Below are positions 15,042 to 30,601 of a stretch of DNA of 64,000 nt, in pieces. Location: positions 84,501 through 148,500 of the forward strand of contig MCFG01000132.1 in assembly GCA_002104895.1 (NCBI GenBank), given 5' to 3'. The notes under the pieces are model-generated. The model had not been told where the DNA came from and ran no database searches. It worked only from the letters and a program-made list of their open reading frames with translations. Origin of the DNA: Anaeromyces robustus. Its lineage: Eukaryota; Neocallimastigomycota; Neocallimastigomycetes; Neocallimastigales; Neocallimastigaceae. The stretch's first letter is position 1. Every line of letters begins with the position of its first letter. The position numbers were made by a program, and so were the translations under genes.

Positions 15042-16419
15042 TTCAGATATAATGAACTATAATATAGTGAAATTGCAAAACATATAAATCTTTACTTTTA
15101 TTATTATTATTATTATGACATTATTATGATAAAAGGATATTTTATTTACAATAAATAATTATATCTTATTTGAATATGTTAAAGTATTTTGTAATATCTC
15201 TTAATCATCATAATTAAATAAATCATATGATTTATATAATTAATATGAATATATATATAATTTTTATAATTATTATCTTAACATTTAAACATTATACAGT
15301 ATTGTTTATTACTCTATAATAATTTTTGAAATACTAAAAAAAATTTAAAAAATATTATATTTTACCAATTATATATATATTTTATACTTTTTAATTTTAT
15401 ACTGTGAATATTATATATCAAAAATTTTTTTTATTTAATAATTATTTTGAGTAGTAGCATTAATGTTTGTTTGTCTTTTTTTTTTTTGTGTGTATTTGTA
15501 CGTTTATTTTTATTTTATTATAAAATTTCTCGAATTATATTTTATTTTAATCATAAATATAAAATGGCTTATTAAATAAAAAAGAAAAAAAAAAAAGATT
15601 AATTATTTTACCTTTATATTTATCCTGGTTAATTTAATGATAAAAAATAAATATGAATCGTTTTTCTTCAAAATAAATTGAAAAGAAAATAATTATTGAA
15701 TATATAAAAAAAATATTGATTATTTAATATATAAATTGTAAAATATATATATAAATATATATATATATATATTTAAAAAAAAAATGAAAAAAAAAAAATA
15801 AAATAAAACAAAATAAAATAAATTATGTTTGTGTGAAAATTAATTTATTGTATATTATACGTGAAAAAAAAAATAGATATACATATATATATTCTTGTAA
15901 TATAATATATATTAAATGAAACTTTATAATTTTTCAAGTTTAATTATTACTGTTTATATTTAGTATAAATTGTTTAGAAAAAAAATAAAATTGATTTTAT
16001 TTCATTTTTTCCAAAGAAATTGATGCTTAGTATATATAAATACTCCTTTTACAAATATATAAACATTTATTTTTATATAGAAATATTGTTCTTCATTATG
16101 TTAAATTTAAGGATTAATTTCCTTTTTTACTATCCTTACTATTTCTTTTTGTTATTCTTATTATTATAATTATTAATTAATATTATTAATTATTTATTAT
16201 GTTCGCTTATTGAAGAAAAAAAAAAGTATTAAAAATACTGTTATATAATTATTTTATTTAATTTTTTTTTTATTATTTTTTTTTATATTCTATTTATCTT
16301 TTATTTTTATTTCTTTTTTTTTTTTGTTTGTTTGTTTGTTTTGTTTGTTTGTCTGCGTCAATTATACTTTATTATTATTTTTACTTTATGCTTTTATTAT
16401 TACTTTTATTTTATTTCAT

Positions 16420-16560
16420 TTTATTTTATTTTATTTTATCTTATTTTTTTTATTTTTTTTTTTTATTTTATTTTATCTTATTTTATTTTATTTTATTTTA
16501 TTTTATTTTATTTTTATTTTTATTTTTATTTTATTTTATTTTATTTTATTTTATTTTATT
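16420..16560. repeat. (TTTTA)n pentanucleotide array
   Basis: Run of TTTTA units with TTTTTA and TTTTC variants, flanked by T-rich sequence and a short TTTG run at 16324-16350. Confidence 0.85.
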
Positions 16561-19549
16561 TTTTTTTTTTTATTCTTTCGTATTTTATTTTATATTTATT
16601 ATTTATTTACTATTTATTATATATATTATAATTCACTTCATATATTTTATTATATAGTCTAATAATATAAATATATTTATGTATTTTTCTACCTACAATA
16701 TTATCATACTATTTGTATTATTTTAATATAATATAAAACGAAGATATAAATTTTTTTTATTTTTATATATTATTTTATAATACAATATAGATATCTTAAA
16801 AAGGAAAATATTGAAAATGAAAAAAAAAAAAAAAAAAAAAATTAAAAAAATTTAAAAAATATATATATATAATAATGTATGAGCTATATTAATAAAATAA
16901 CTTACATAAAAAATCAATAAATGTTAATTCAATTTAAACTTACTCAGTTAATAATAAAGTAGTACTTATAAATAAAATAATAAAATATATATATTTTTTT
17001 AAAAACAAAAGAATAAATAATATAGATTGATATGAAATAAATTGATATAAATAATTATATGATATGAAATATATGATAAATGATAGTAAAAGAAAAGAAT
17101 GATATTAGATATTAAAAAAAATGAAAATACTATTATTGATTATTAATGATATAAAAAAAATAAATTAATATTTAATCCTTATAATATTTAAATATATATT
17201 TAAATAAATAAATAAATAAATAAAAAAAAAAAAAAAAGAGAGAAAAAAAAAAGAAAAAGAAAAAGAAATAGTAAAAATGAGATAATCTGAATATTATATA
17301 CATATATCGAATAATTTAAAATTCTTAATTTTATATATATTTCTTAAAGTATAATAATTATGTAGTCTTAATATTTTTATAGTTAAATTTATTAACTACA
17401 TAAAATAGGTGCACTTTATACTTTTAATATTTTTATATTAATAAATTTAATCAATTATAAATTTAAAATAAAAAAAATCATTTATTATAATAGTTAAAAA
17501 GTTAAAGAAAAAAGAATAAAAAAAAACCTGGATATTAATAATATAATACAGAATATTTAAATATATTATTAAATATATAATAGTTATATAAATAATGCAA
17601 ACTAATAAATGTACTGATTATATATTTTATTTAATTAAAATAATTGATGCAAAAAAATTAATGAATACATAAATATAAAGTTAAATAATTTTCATTTATA
17701 AAATACTAATTAATTAAAAAAAAGGATATATATAGAATAAAAAAATATATATATAAATACTTATATAAGATAACTTATAAAAATAAAAACATATTTAAAA
17801 ATATATATTTATATAAGTTACTAAACCATTATTAAAAAAAAAAATGAAACAATATAAAATAGAATAAAAATTTAAATAACAATTAAAATAAAAAATAATA
17901 TAATAAAAGAAAAAAATACTAAATGAATATTTTTTTTTGATTTTTAAAAAAAAAAAATTTTTTTTATTAGATTTACTAAATATTATGGATGATCCATCAA
18001 ATAAATAAAAAAAAATTTTTATTACATTAATTATAAATCAAATGATTGGATGTATCAAGTCTTAATATATTATTAATAAAATAAATTTTAAATAAAATAA
18101 TATACTTTAAAATAACTTTAACTAATTTATTATATCAATTAGTTTTTTTATATAATTATAATAAATATTTTTTATGAATAACATTAAAATAAAATAATAT
18201 AATTATATAAAATAAAAAAGAGTACATAAAAAAATTTAGTTAATTACTATAATTATATATATATATATATAAATGTTACATATTTTATATTAATATAATA
18301 TATATTAGTTAATATTAAAAACATATTTTTTTAGAAAAATAATTTTTTTATTTTAATATATGATGATATTGTTTTTTTTTTTTATTATTATTATTATTGT
18401 TGTTGTTGTTGTTGTTGTTTTTTATAAATTACCGAAAATGTTGAATTTTTTTATTTCGTTTATTTCCTTTTTTATAAATACTATTTATTTGATTACAATT
18501 ATGTAAAATTTTACTTTAATGCTTATCTTTTTAAAAAAAAAAAATGAAACATTTTTACATTTCATAATTATTTATTAATGATGGAGAAAAAAAATAATTT
18601 TTATTATTTTCGTAATAATTTTTATTTATTTTTTATTCTTTCTTATAAATATATATATATTCAAATGAATACGAATACCACTCATTCATTAATACAATAT
18701 ATATCTTAAAATAAAATCATTAATTAATATAACTATGTATACTCAAAAAAAAAAAAAATTCATTAATTAAATGTTAAATATATATTATTAACTATAGTTA
18801 TTATCTTAAGTTATCTTAAATATTAATTATAAAAGAATATGAATCCGAATGAATATTTATAATAATGATGATTGTAATAATAATATTATAAATTTTACAT
18901 TTTACATATTAACCATATTTTTAATATATCTTACACACACTATTATATGATTGTAAAAATAATATAATTATCAATATAGTTTATCTTTGTATACTAAAAT
19001 ACTTTTTATGTATAATTAATATTTATTAAATTAATATTTTATTCTTTTCTTTATTTTAATATAAATATTAATTCTTTTAGTAATTAAATGATAATATCTA
19101 TTATAATTTTTAGAGTATTTAATTAATAATTTAAATCCTAGCTTACATCGTCATTATTAATTTTATTTAACAATTTTAAAAAATACTCTTTAATAATTCC
19201 TTAAGCCTTTTTTTTTTTTTTTATTCAAAGATTATACTGATAAAAATATATATTATTACATAACTTCATGACTTATACAATATTGTATTGTAATAGGGTA
19301 TTGTGGCTTATATAGTTATTAAATAAAACCAATTAATTTTGCTTAAAATGGATATAATTGTTTTTAAAAAAAATTAAAAAGAAAAAAGATTTCACATAAA
19401 CGAACACAAAACGGAATTTTGTTTTATGGGAAAATTATTAATTAAAATTATTAATAATTTTCTTTTATAAGAAAAGTAATATTTTGTTTTATATTTAATA
19501 CAATAAAAAAAATAATATAAACATTTATTTGTTTACTATTTATTCATTT

Positions 19550-19676
19550 ATTTATTTATTATTTGTTGATTTATTTATTGATTTATTTATTGATTTATTT
19601 ATTTATTGATTTATTTATTTATTGATTTATTTGTTGATTTATTTATTGATTTATTGATTTATTGATTTATTTATTA
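19550..19676. repeat. TTTATTGAT-type tandem array
   Basis: Alternating TTTATT and GATT units (ATTTATTGATTTATTTATTG), about a dozen repeats. A short similar stretch lies at 37517-37575. Confidence 0.85.
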
Positions 19677-21663
19677 TCTTGTTTATTAATTTCTACCATT
19701 ATTTATATATAAAAAGTTTTAATCATTAAAAAAAAAAAATAGGAGTAAGATATACCATAAAAGATTTTTAAAATTTATTATATTCAATTTATAATTTTAA
19801 ATAAAAATGAAACATTTACATAATTATAAAAGTAAATTGGAAATTAAATAGAAAAAAAAAAATATTTAAAATGATTTAATATAAAATTGATAACAATACT
19901 AATTAATTATAATGTTTTTATAATAAAAAAAAAAAAAAAGGATAAAAAAGAATTTTAGGTATTTTTAATTATTTAATAATTCGATTGTGTTTTTATATGG
20001 TCAAAAAGAAATGTTAATTTATTTCAATAATATATTAAGTAATATATTGGTATTATATATTTTAATACTTTGATATTATATTCATTAAATAATAATAACA
20101 TATATTATAAAGTTTAATTTCAAAAATTTTTAATATTTTTTTTTCGTGATATTCATTTATATTTAATTTAAAAAATTAAGTTTTTGGTTTTGACCTATTT
20201 ATTTATTTATTTATTATTTATTTATTTGTTTATTTATTTATTTATATATTAAATTATTCATTCATTCATTTAATTAACTTTATTATTATTTATTTATAAT
20301 TACGTATTAAATTAAATATAAATTTTGAAATTTTATTATGTAAAGTATATATATAATGTAAACATTTCATTAATAAGCCACTAAATTTTTCCTTACTATT
20401 GTATTATTTAATAAAAAAAAATGTTCTATATCAATATAATCATTCATATAATATATTACTATTGATTCATGCATTAATTATATCAAAATAACATATTATA
20501 ATATATAGAAAATATATTAAAACATAGAAATTATTTAATTTAAATTTAATTTGACATTTTCAATTCAATTTTTCCTATTTTAAAAATATTCATATAATAA
20601 AAATTATTAAAAAAAAAGCTATTAAAGAAATAATAATGATAATAATATTATTATAATTAATAATTATCATTTAACTGTATAATTAAATAATAATTAATTA
20701 AAATTAAAATTAGAATTGAAATACGAAAATTTAGCCTAAATTTTCTAATTAAAAGAAAAAAATAAAGTGAACTCGTTTTTAAAGTTTTAAAAATATTTAA
20801 TAATGAATGTATCGATTTAATTACAAAATATATTATTTTTAATCGATTTAGTATATTAAATTTTAAAATAATAATAAAAAAAAAAAAAAAAAAAAAAAAA
20901 AACATTATATTAATATATTACTAATATAAAAATTGAATTAAGAAGTAAAGGTAAAAACAATTATATTATCCTAATTTGATATATAACAGATATAAATTAT
21001 TTCTTGAATCATATAAATAATAACCATAATAATTTAATCTTTAGTATAATCATATTAATTATAATAATGATTTCAGTTAATCGGTTAATTAGTAGTATAT
21101 ATCAATTAAAACAATTAATTAATTAATTATTATTAGTTAATGCTTATTTAGTATTTATTTTATATTTATAATATAAATATTATTATAGTAAATTATTTTT
21201 TTTTCTCATAATAAATTACTTTTTTTTTTTTTTAAATATTGATATTAACAAAACTATAATAAATCATGTTTAATAATAATAAATATAAAAATTAATTTAA
21301 GGCATCATTCTCATAATATTAAAACAATAAAATAAGTACATATACTATAATGCATTGAATATATACTTTTTTTCCCTTTAATCCTATATGTATAATTATA
21401 TGATAAAATAATATTAATTTTTTAGTATTCTATTTTTACTTCTTTTTATTTTTTACTTTTTTGTTTTTTACTGTTCAATATTTTATAAACATTTATTAAA
21501 GGATTATTATATTTAATAATATTTTAATAATGTGATTTACAAAATGACAATAAAATATATATAAAAGTAAAAGCCAAAATTACAACCATAAATTAAATAT
21601 AAATAAAATGATATATATATAACAAGGAATTGATATATATATATATATATATTTAATAATATT

Positions 21664-21700
21664 ATGATTTAATACCGTTGTTTAAACGGTATTAAATCAT
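21664..21700. repeat. Perfect 16-bp inverted repeat (hairpin)
   Basis: Left arm 21664-21679 (ATGATTTAATACCGTT) and right arm 21685-21700 are exact reverse complements with a 5-nt loop (GTTTA). It lies directly upstream of the large (TTTA)n array. Confidence 0.9.
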
Positions 21701-21734
21701 TATTGTTGCTTAAATATTTATATTTTTATATTAT

Positions 21735-22080
<346 letters not shown>

Positions 22081-23288
22081 TATATTAATAAAATAAATAT
22101 CAAATTTAAAATAATGAAAATATAAAAAGAAAAAAAAAAACAATTTAATCTTATGATAATCAAATAATATTTTTGAATTATTTTTTGAAATTTTTCAAAA
22201 TATTTGAGATTTTTATTTATATAACCAAATTATATTTTATATATTATAAATTAATTATTTAATATATTACTTTAAATTAAATTAAATTAATATTTGAATT
22301 TTATTTAATTTATAAAATAATTGAAACTAAAACTGTTTTAAATTTTATTTTTATTATTATTAATCATATTTTATAATAATAAAAATTTATAATTTATAAT
22401 ATATCATTTTATTATTTTTATTATTATTACTATTATTTTATATTATTATAATTAATATTATTTATTATAATTTATATTATCATCTAATATTATTATTATT
22501 ATAATCAATAATCATTTAATATTATTTAAAAATATTTCTAAACATTAAAAAATATTATAGAATATATATATTAGTAATACTCAAACAACAATATATATAT
22601 ATATATATATTAAGTTAATTTATTCCAAATAACCGTATGTAAATAATTAAGTAAAGTTTTATAATTCAAAATATTTAATATTTTATTTAAATATCATAGA
22701 TTAAGAGTTATTACTATTATTATTTATTTATTATATAATTCATAATTATTAATTATTAATTACTATTATTATTAATTTATTATTTTTTATATATTATTAA
22801 ATAATTAAATAATATGTTATATTTTATATTTATATTCATATTTATATATTATCTATATTTATAAATATTTATATATAAAATTATATTAAATTAGATTTAT
22901 TATTCGAGAAAAAAAAAGAATATAGAATATAAAATATAAAATATAATATAAAATAAAAAATTAAGGAATGAATTAAAGGGACCATTCATGACCCTTACCG
23001 AAAAAAAATTTTTAAATCATGATAAATTTTAAAAATTTTATTTTTATAAATATATATTAAAATTTTGTTTTTGTTTTCGATTTTTTTACATTGTTTTCAT
23101 TTTTTTATTAGTTGAATGACTTTGTTTTATTAAATATAGAAAATAAACTAATTAATAATATATAAAAGGATACATTTCCTTTTTTTTTTCCTCTATCTTT
23201 TTTTTTAATAAACTTAACATTTTGATACATAATTAAAAATAATAGTGTTAATACCATTATACAACAAAATACTAATAAGAATATATAC

Positions 23289-23330
<42 letters not shown>

Positions 23331-24366
23331 TGAAAATTAATTGAAGGTAGTTGAAAAGACTTTCAAATAATAATAATAATAATAATCATATATATAAAAG
23401 CTGCTCTTTTTCACCTTTTTTTATAATATTAGAATTGAATTTTATATTAACATTTTCAAATATTTAAAATAAATAACATCTTTTCTAATAAAACTTGATA
23501 AATAAAAAAATACAATCTAATATTATTAATATATTCAAATATTTTTTTTAAAAAATATAAAATATTAAAGTATAGATACAATAGAAAAAATGTTACTATA
23601 TTGAAATACTATTTAGATATAATTTTATTTTTTCTTTGCTTCTATTAATTTATTAATAATAACTTATAATTAATGATAAAATATTTACGTATATTTTTGA
23701 AAACAGTACATTCATACTAAAAAAAAAAAAAAAAAAAATAAGTGCTATTAATTTAAAAATCGTTAATATTCATACTAATAAATATACCAAGAAATGCATC
23801 ATTTTTTTATAATAAAAAATATAGTAAACATTTGAAAAATAATTTTTAAAATGCAAAGCGTATAATAATCAACAAGAAATACAAATAAAAATAAAAATAA
23901 TAACTAAAATTAAAATTATAATAATAAAACAAAAAAAAATTATTACAATATTATCAATACTTTATACATGATAAGTCTATAAAAAAAAAATCAATACTTT
24001 ATAATTACACATATTTTATATATTAATCTAAAGCAATTTAATATAATATGATATAACAAAAACCATAAAAAAAAGTTAATAATAATTTTGGATTAAAAAA
24101 AAAATAAAATAAATTATATAAAATATTTTTTATATAATATTTTTGATTTTATTCTATTAATTTAATATATAACAGTTTTGGATTAAAAGAATATAGTAAT
24201 ATATTCAACAATTTTGACTCTTTAATATACCATAGATTATTATTAAAAAAATATATATCTAAAAAACAAAAATATAATTAAAAATAAAAAAATAAAATAT
24301 ATATAATAAAAAATATATATAACAATAAAATAAAAATTAAAATAAAAAAAAAATAAAGAAAATAAA

Positions 24367-25137
24367 ATGTTGATTCAAAAAATACCATCTAATATTAAAT
24401 ATATCAATGTTATAACTGACATCTTTTTATCTATATGTAAAGAAGTCAATATAGGTAATTGTTATTTTATTTAATTATACATAATATTTATTTAAAAAAT
24501 TTACTCTTTTCCTCATTCACCATGAATAATTATATTTTTTAAAAAAAATATATATAGAACCATCGGAAGCTACAAGTACCCCTATTATGGCAGCATACCC
24601 TGAATTAAATAGTTATGACCAAGATGTTTGGGATAAATTATTTTCCACTTTTAGTAAAGAATTATTATACCTTCAATCTAAATACCCAAATTTCGGTAAT
24701 TTTTTTTTTTAATATTTAATTATAAATTTATTTTTCAAAATAATTATTGACCTTTATTACTAATAATTATAATTATTTTTATTATATATATACATTAGAC
24801 TTAAAAAGTATGATATATTATATAAGTATTAATGGATTAAGTACAATGAAACCAATGCAAGTACAAGAACAAATAAAAGAAGCTAAATATCTAAAAAGAA
24901 AAATAAGAGGTACAAATAAAAAACTTGAAAATTTTGAATAAATATATAATTGAAATTTTATAAACCTTATTTTTATATTTTAAACATTAGAAAAAAAAAA
25001 TTAAATTATACTAATATATATTATTATTATTATTATTATTATATTTTACAGAAATAAAAGTTTATCGTTTTTTATCAAATTTCCTTATATTACATCGTTG
25101 TATGACCAGCCAAAATAAATTTTATAATTTAACATGA
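24367..25137 (+). CDS. Unknown small protein, 4 exons
   Basis: I do not recognise this gene. Four exons, 24367-24454, 24558-24695, 24799-24909 and 25052-25137, are joined by GT..AG introns that are all in phase 1. They give 423 nt and 140 aa ending at TGA. The protein has ordinary, non-repetitive composition with residues rare in junk frames (Trp, Pro, Cys), for example NSYDQDVWDKLFSTFSKELL and IKVYRFLSNFLILHRCM. It looks mostly helical and amphipathic, with no signal peptide or clear membrane segment. The start is the first ATG after an AT-only upstream region. The small size and helical pattern would suit a subunit of a complex, but no family can be named. Confidence 0.75.
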
Positions 25138-26074
25138 CAAAAGATGAAAATAAATATTAATATATAATGATAAAAGATAAAAAGAAAAACACATAAAAAA
25201 AGAAACATTCCTAAAAAAAAAATTTTGTCAAGGCATATCATTATTTATTCTTAAACTTCATTTTTTTTTTTTTTTTTTTTCTTAATTTTTATAATATTAT
25301 CTATTAATGACTTTTAAAGCATATATTTAACATTTTATTAGTATAGTTATTAAAAAATTCTTAATACAATTAAGAATAGTTTAATTTAATATAATATATA
25401 GATTATATTGATTATCATTATTTTTTATTTTTATTTTTTTTCTTAAATTATAATAATATTCATAATAATTTATTATATAATCTATATACATTAATATATC
25501 TTTTACTCTTATAATTAGAAAGATATCATAAATTACAATTATTAAAAATTATACGTATTAAAATATATTAAAAAATTTAATATATTTTAACAACAATTTT
25601 GAAGAAAAAAAAAAATTATTAATAATAAAGATAAATAAATAAATAAATGTATATATATTTATATATGCACTTAATTATTTATTTGTTATTACCACAAACA
25701 AAACTTTTATATTTATATAATTTATTTGTATATGATAAATTTTATTAAAATGATAGTATATGATTTTATTATATTACTATTATATATTTATATTTACTAT
25801 ATATAAATATATAAATTTTTTATATATATTATATATATATTATATATATATTATTATTTTTCTTTTAAATAAATTATTTATATATATTTATTAATTATTC
25901 ATTATTAAATTTATAATTTAAAAGATATATAAAAAATACATAAATATTAGATTATAAAATATTAAAACATTAAGAAATAATATATATAATCTAATATAAA
26001 ATTATTTATAATAATTTATATTTTTTTAAAATAATAACTAAATATTTAAATATTTAAAATAATACTTTATTTTA
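25138..26074. other. Intergenic, convergent 3' flanks
   Basis: AT-rich spacer between the + strand gene ending at 25137 and the - strand gene ending at 26075. It contains a poly-T run at 25261-25280 and AT dinucleotide stretches at 25818-25852. No gene seen. Confidence 0.7.
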
Positions 26075-26363
26075 TCATGAGTTCGATGTTGTTACTTTAT
26101 CATCATTTAAATTTGTTGAAGAATTAGTATTACTATTAGTATAGTTTTCATTATCTATTTCATTTGAATTATCATTATTATTATCAAAATTCATTGACGT
26201 TCTAGTAATATTTCGGGGTTCATTTGATGTAGTATAAACATAATTACTTGTACTTGTTAAAGGTTGTATATTTGTTGAATTTGTAGATGTTAAATGAATC
26301 ATATTAGTATTCTCAGCATTATTAATATTAGTAGTAGTTGTTGTAGTATTTACAGTAGTTGTT

Positions 26364-26409
<46 letters not shown>

Positions 26410-26823
26410 GATTATGATTATCATTATCATTATCACTATTTGTTGAACTTCCTGTATTATTTTCGGCATTATTCTCTTGATTTCTATTTCGTGATACTAC
26501 ATGTAAAGTACGAATATCATCATTATTAACAGTTACTGTACGACGTTCCGTTGAAATAAATCTTGTATTAGTTATACTAGAAGAAGAATCTGAACGATGT
26601 CTTTGTCTTTGGGAAGATATTCTTGATCTATGATAGTTATATGGATAATTATTATTATTTGATTCAGAAGAATTAATTCCTTTATTTATACATATAATGA
26701 AAAATCATATAATAATATTAATAACAATAATAATACCAAATAATAATAATAATAAAATAATAATATATATAAAAAAAGTTATTATTATGAATAATAAAAA
26801 ATATTAATATTAATATTAATAAT

Positions 26824-26865
<42 letters not shown>

Positions 26866-27963
26866 TATTTTTATATACATACTTTCATAACGTCGTAGTA
26901 ATTGTCTCCTTGTTAATGCTGGAGGATTTCTAGGTTGACGACTACTATTACTACTTCTACTATTATTCCTCAAATTTTGTAAAATATTAAAAGTTGCACT
27001 TTGATTTTCATTAGCATCATTATCATCTTCGTTACTACTACTACTGCCTGAACTACTTGAAGAAGTTGAAGATTCAGATTCACTTGAACTTGAATTTAAA
27101 GAAGATATACTATCTAATGTTCCTGGAGGAAGACCAATTCCTAAATTATTATCGAATAACTGATCGATAATAGAATTAAAATCAAATCTTCTTCTTGTAT
27201 AGGATTCAAAATCATCATCATTACCCGAATATATATTTCTATTCCTTACTCTACTTCTTCTTAAAATATCATTATTATTCCATATTGAAGAAAGGGGTTG
27301 ATTATGTTGAAATATTTCTAAATAACTATCTTTTATTGATTCTGAATAAATATCATTTGAAGGAAAATTAAACAAATCTCTTTCATGAGGTTCAAGACTA
27401 TATTGAAATAATTAAATATATATTATAATAATAATAGTATAAATAATATAATATAATATTTTTATTAAAATAAATATGTTAATTGGAATGTTTGAATAAA
27501 TGGAATTAATTCTGAAATTTAAAAAATGGACATTTAAATTTTTCAATTAACTAATTCTGTTTTAATTCTTTATATATTATTTATTATTCATTATTTATTA
27601 TTAATTTTATTTTTTCTTTTTCATTTAAATTATTCATTCATTTATTAACAAGTTTCAATAATATTATTCTCTCGTTATAATTTATTTAACATATTTTCAA
27701 TTGTATATGTCTATAAAAAAATTTTTTTATATAAAAGTAAAAAAAAAAAAAAAAATACAAAAAAAATATTATTTCTAATAAAATTTTTATTTTTACCCTT
27801 CCCATACTAAAAATACCAAGCCTTCTTTTGTGGGTATAGTTAAGCTATTGACCATAGCTTCAAATAAATTTTTTAATTCAGTAGGACTTAGTTTTTTCAT
27901 TTGAGATATAATATTATATGTCTCAAGAGAGTCTTCATATTCACAATCTAATGACCTTCCCAT
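26075..27963 (-). CDS. Ser/Asn-rich protein of unknown function, 3 exons
   Basis: Not recognised. Exons 27963-27797, 27397-26883 and 26679-26075 sum to 1287 nt and 428 aa. The N-terminal 55-80 residues look like a small folded module (MGRSLDCEYEDSLETYNIIS, then a helical KKLSPTELKNLFEAMV segment). The middle is basic and Arg-rich (RRSRVRNRN, YTRRRFDF), then a Ser/Glu/Asp-rich acidic stretch, then further Arg-Ser patches (RSRISSQRQRHRS). The last third is Asn/Thr-rich with a poly-Asn run encoded at about 26366-26410. MGRS could be an N-myristoylation start (Gly2), but the residue at position 6 is Asp, so this is weak. The charge pattern suggests a disordered nuclear or scaffold protein. Confidence 0.75.
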
Positions 27964-29650
27964 TTTTATATTAATACTTAATAAATATATGTTTATTTAT
28001 AACACTTGAAACTAGTTTTACTATAAAAAAAAAGAAAAGGAAATATAAAAAAAATAAATAAAAATAATTTAATATAAAAAAAAAAAGTAAATTTTTATCT
28101 TAATAAATAATAATAAAAATAAATATATAAATAAATAAAAGTTAACATGTTTTTTTTTTTTTTTTTTTTTTTTTTTATTTTATTTTATTTTATTTTTTCT
28201 GTTTATTCTAAATTTTTATAGTTTTTTTTTTTTTGTTTTTTAATTATTTTTTGGGTATATTTGGCATTATTAATTTATTTTAAATATTATTAAATGAACT
28301 AATCATTTTTAATGTGGTATTCCCATATGACAGTTTAATTATATATTGAAATATGTCATATACAATTATTATAAACCCTACTTCCAATTATTTTTTATTA
28401 TATATATATATCATTTTTATTTACCTTTTAACAAATATTTTCAAATTAAATATGTTTATTGTTTGTTATTTATTTATCGTTATTGATATTATTAAAACTT
28501 ATTTATGATTTTCAATTTTTATTATTATTTATTCAACTTCTTTATATTTAAAAACATATATATTAATTTATATTATATTTTTTTTCTGTTATTTTGTTAT
28601 ATATATGTTTTTTTTTAATTTGGTTAAATTATTTTTTTAAAAAATTTTTATTATTATTTATATTTTCTTAATTATTATTATAAATAATAGCTTGCAAAAT
28701 GTATTTCTATAATCATTATTATAAATAAATAATAACTTGTAAAATGTATTTCTATTTCTATAATAATTATTATAAATAATAATTTTTAAAATGTATTTCT
28801 ATTTCTATAATAATTATTATAAATAATAATTTTTAAAGTGTATTTCTATAATAATTATAGAAATTATTATATAAATATAAATAAAAAGTTATATAGAAAA
28901 AAGAATAAATTTAAATAACAAAAATAATCGAATATTCAATAAAATTATTATATTTAATTAATTATATCATAAAAAATTTTTATGAATAGCATTATATCTC
29001 TATTTATATGAATATGATAAATAATCCTATATAATATATTCATTATTATATATATATATTAACTAAGCCTAATTAAAGGATGTATATTTATATTAAACAT
29101 AAGAAAACATGAAATTTATAAATTAAAATATTATAAATATAGTTTATTTCTAATCATAAATATTATCATTTTTATTATAATTTATATGATAATATGTAAT
29201 AATGATGAGATGAATTTAAAAAAGACTAAATATTAATAAAAAAATAATTAATCATAATTATTATGGTTTATATTATAAGTTAAATCAATAATGTTAATTA
29301 TTTATTTTACCTTCTTTATGTAATATTTTCTTTATTTAATCTTTTTTTTTTTTTTTTTTTTTAAATGTTACATTTTTCTATTCAAAATTTTAATTATTAT
29401 TTTTATTTATATATTAATAATGCTATATGATTTATTATTATATTATTAATTTAATATTAATTAGTAGAACGGATGATCCCATTTAAAACATTTCATTTTT
29501 TAATAATATTTTATTTTTTTTTTTTTTTTTAATCTTTAAAACAAATAAATAAAATAATGATAAATATGATATCATTTTATTATATTAATAAAAATACAAA
29601 AAATACATAATTATCATAAAAAAATGTTATCAAACCATATATAACACATC

Positions 29651-29684
<34 letters not shown>

Positions 29685-30601
29685 CTTCGGTCTAATTTAT
29701 ATAAACAATTATTGCTATATATATAATAAATATATAATAAAAAAATTATGTTTAATTTTTATATTTTTAATTTTATTTTTATTTTTATTTTTTCTAACAT
29801 GTTTTTAATTTTTAAATATTAAATAAAAAAAAAAAAAAAAAAGACTATATAAATGGATATATTCATTATTAAAATATAAATATATTTAACTGTTAATAGA
29901 TATAATTATTAATATTACAATATTATATATATTATTTGTTACTTCTTGTTTTGTTATAATGGTTAATTAATTAGCTTATTTTTTATTACTAAATATTGTA
30001 ATATTATTATTATTATTATTATTATTTATATTTATTATTAATATTATTATACTTATTATACTTATTATTCTTATTGTTATTATTTTTATATCTTTTGATA
30101 TTTCACTTTTTCATAAATTGTATATAATGTTTTATAATATAATATCAATAATAAAAATAATATATTAATATATATTTTTTTGTTTAAATTATTATTTTTA
30201 GATAGTAAAAATGTTAAAAATAATCAACAAAAGTATTATTATTTCTTAATACAAAAAATATATATTAATTATAAAATATTAATTATAAAATTAAGTTAAT
30301 TAAAAAAGCTAATAATTAAAAAAATAAATAAATAAATAAATAAAATTAATATTATATAATATAATATAATAAAAAAAAAAAAAAAGTAAATTAATGATAG
30401 TGTTGAATTTATTCTTAGGTATTAGCAATTATATTAATTATATTATTAATTATATGTTTTTGTTTTTTATTTTAATTTTAATTCATTATGTTATTAGTCT
30501 TGATATATTATTTGAATATATCTCTGCGTCCGTGTATAGATGTATGTATATATACTTATGAACGTTTCTTTTTTTTTTTTTTTTTTTTTAATTTATTCTT
30601 T
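27964..30601. other. AT-rich intergenic region with a degenerate tandem repeat
   Basis: No gene seen. It holds poly-T tracts (28150-28176, 29341-29362), a long poly-A (29652-29682), an (ATT)n tract near 30003-30026, and a tandem repeat at 28681-28865 listed separately. A short mixed-composition patch at 30520-30570 is probably the 3' UTR of the gene ending at 30602. Confidence 0.65.
28681..28865. repeat. Degenerate tandem repeat, about 44-48 bp unit, four copies
   Basis: Four successive copies of a unit containing AAAATGTATTTCTA followed by TAATAATTATTATAAATAAT. Copies begin near 28697, 28741, 28787 and 28835. The last has AAAGTG in place of AAAATG. Confidence 0.8.

Noticed and set aside
16324-16662. 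Three overlapping Phe/Leu/Tyr-rich frames
   Set aside because: Same (TTTTA)n repeat read in three frames.
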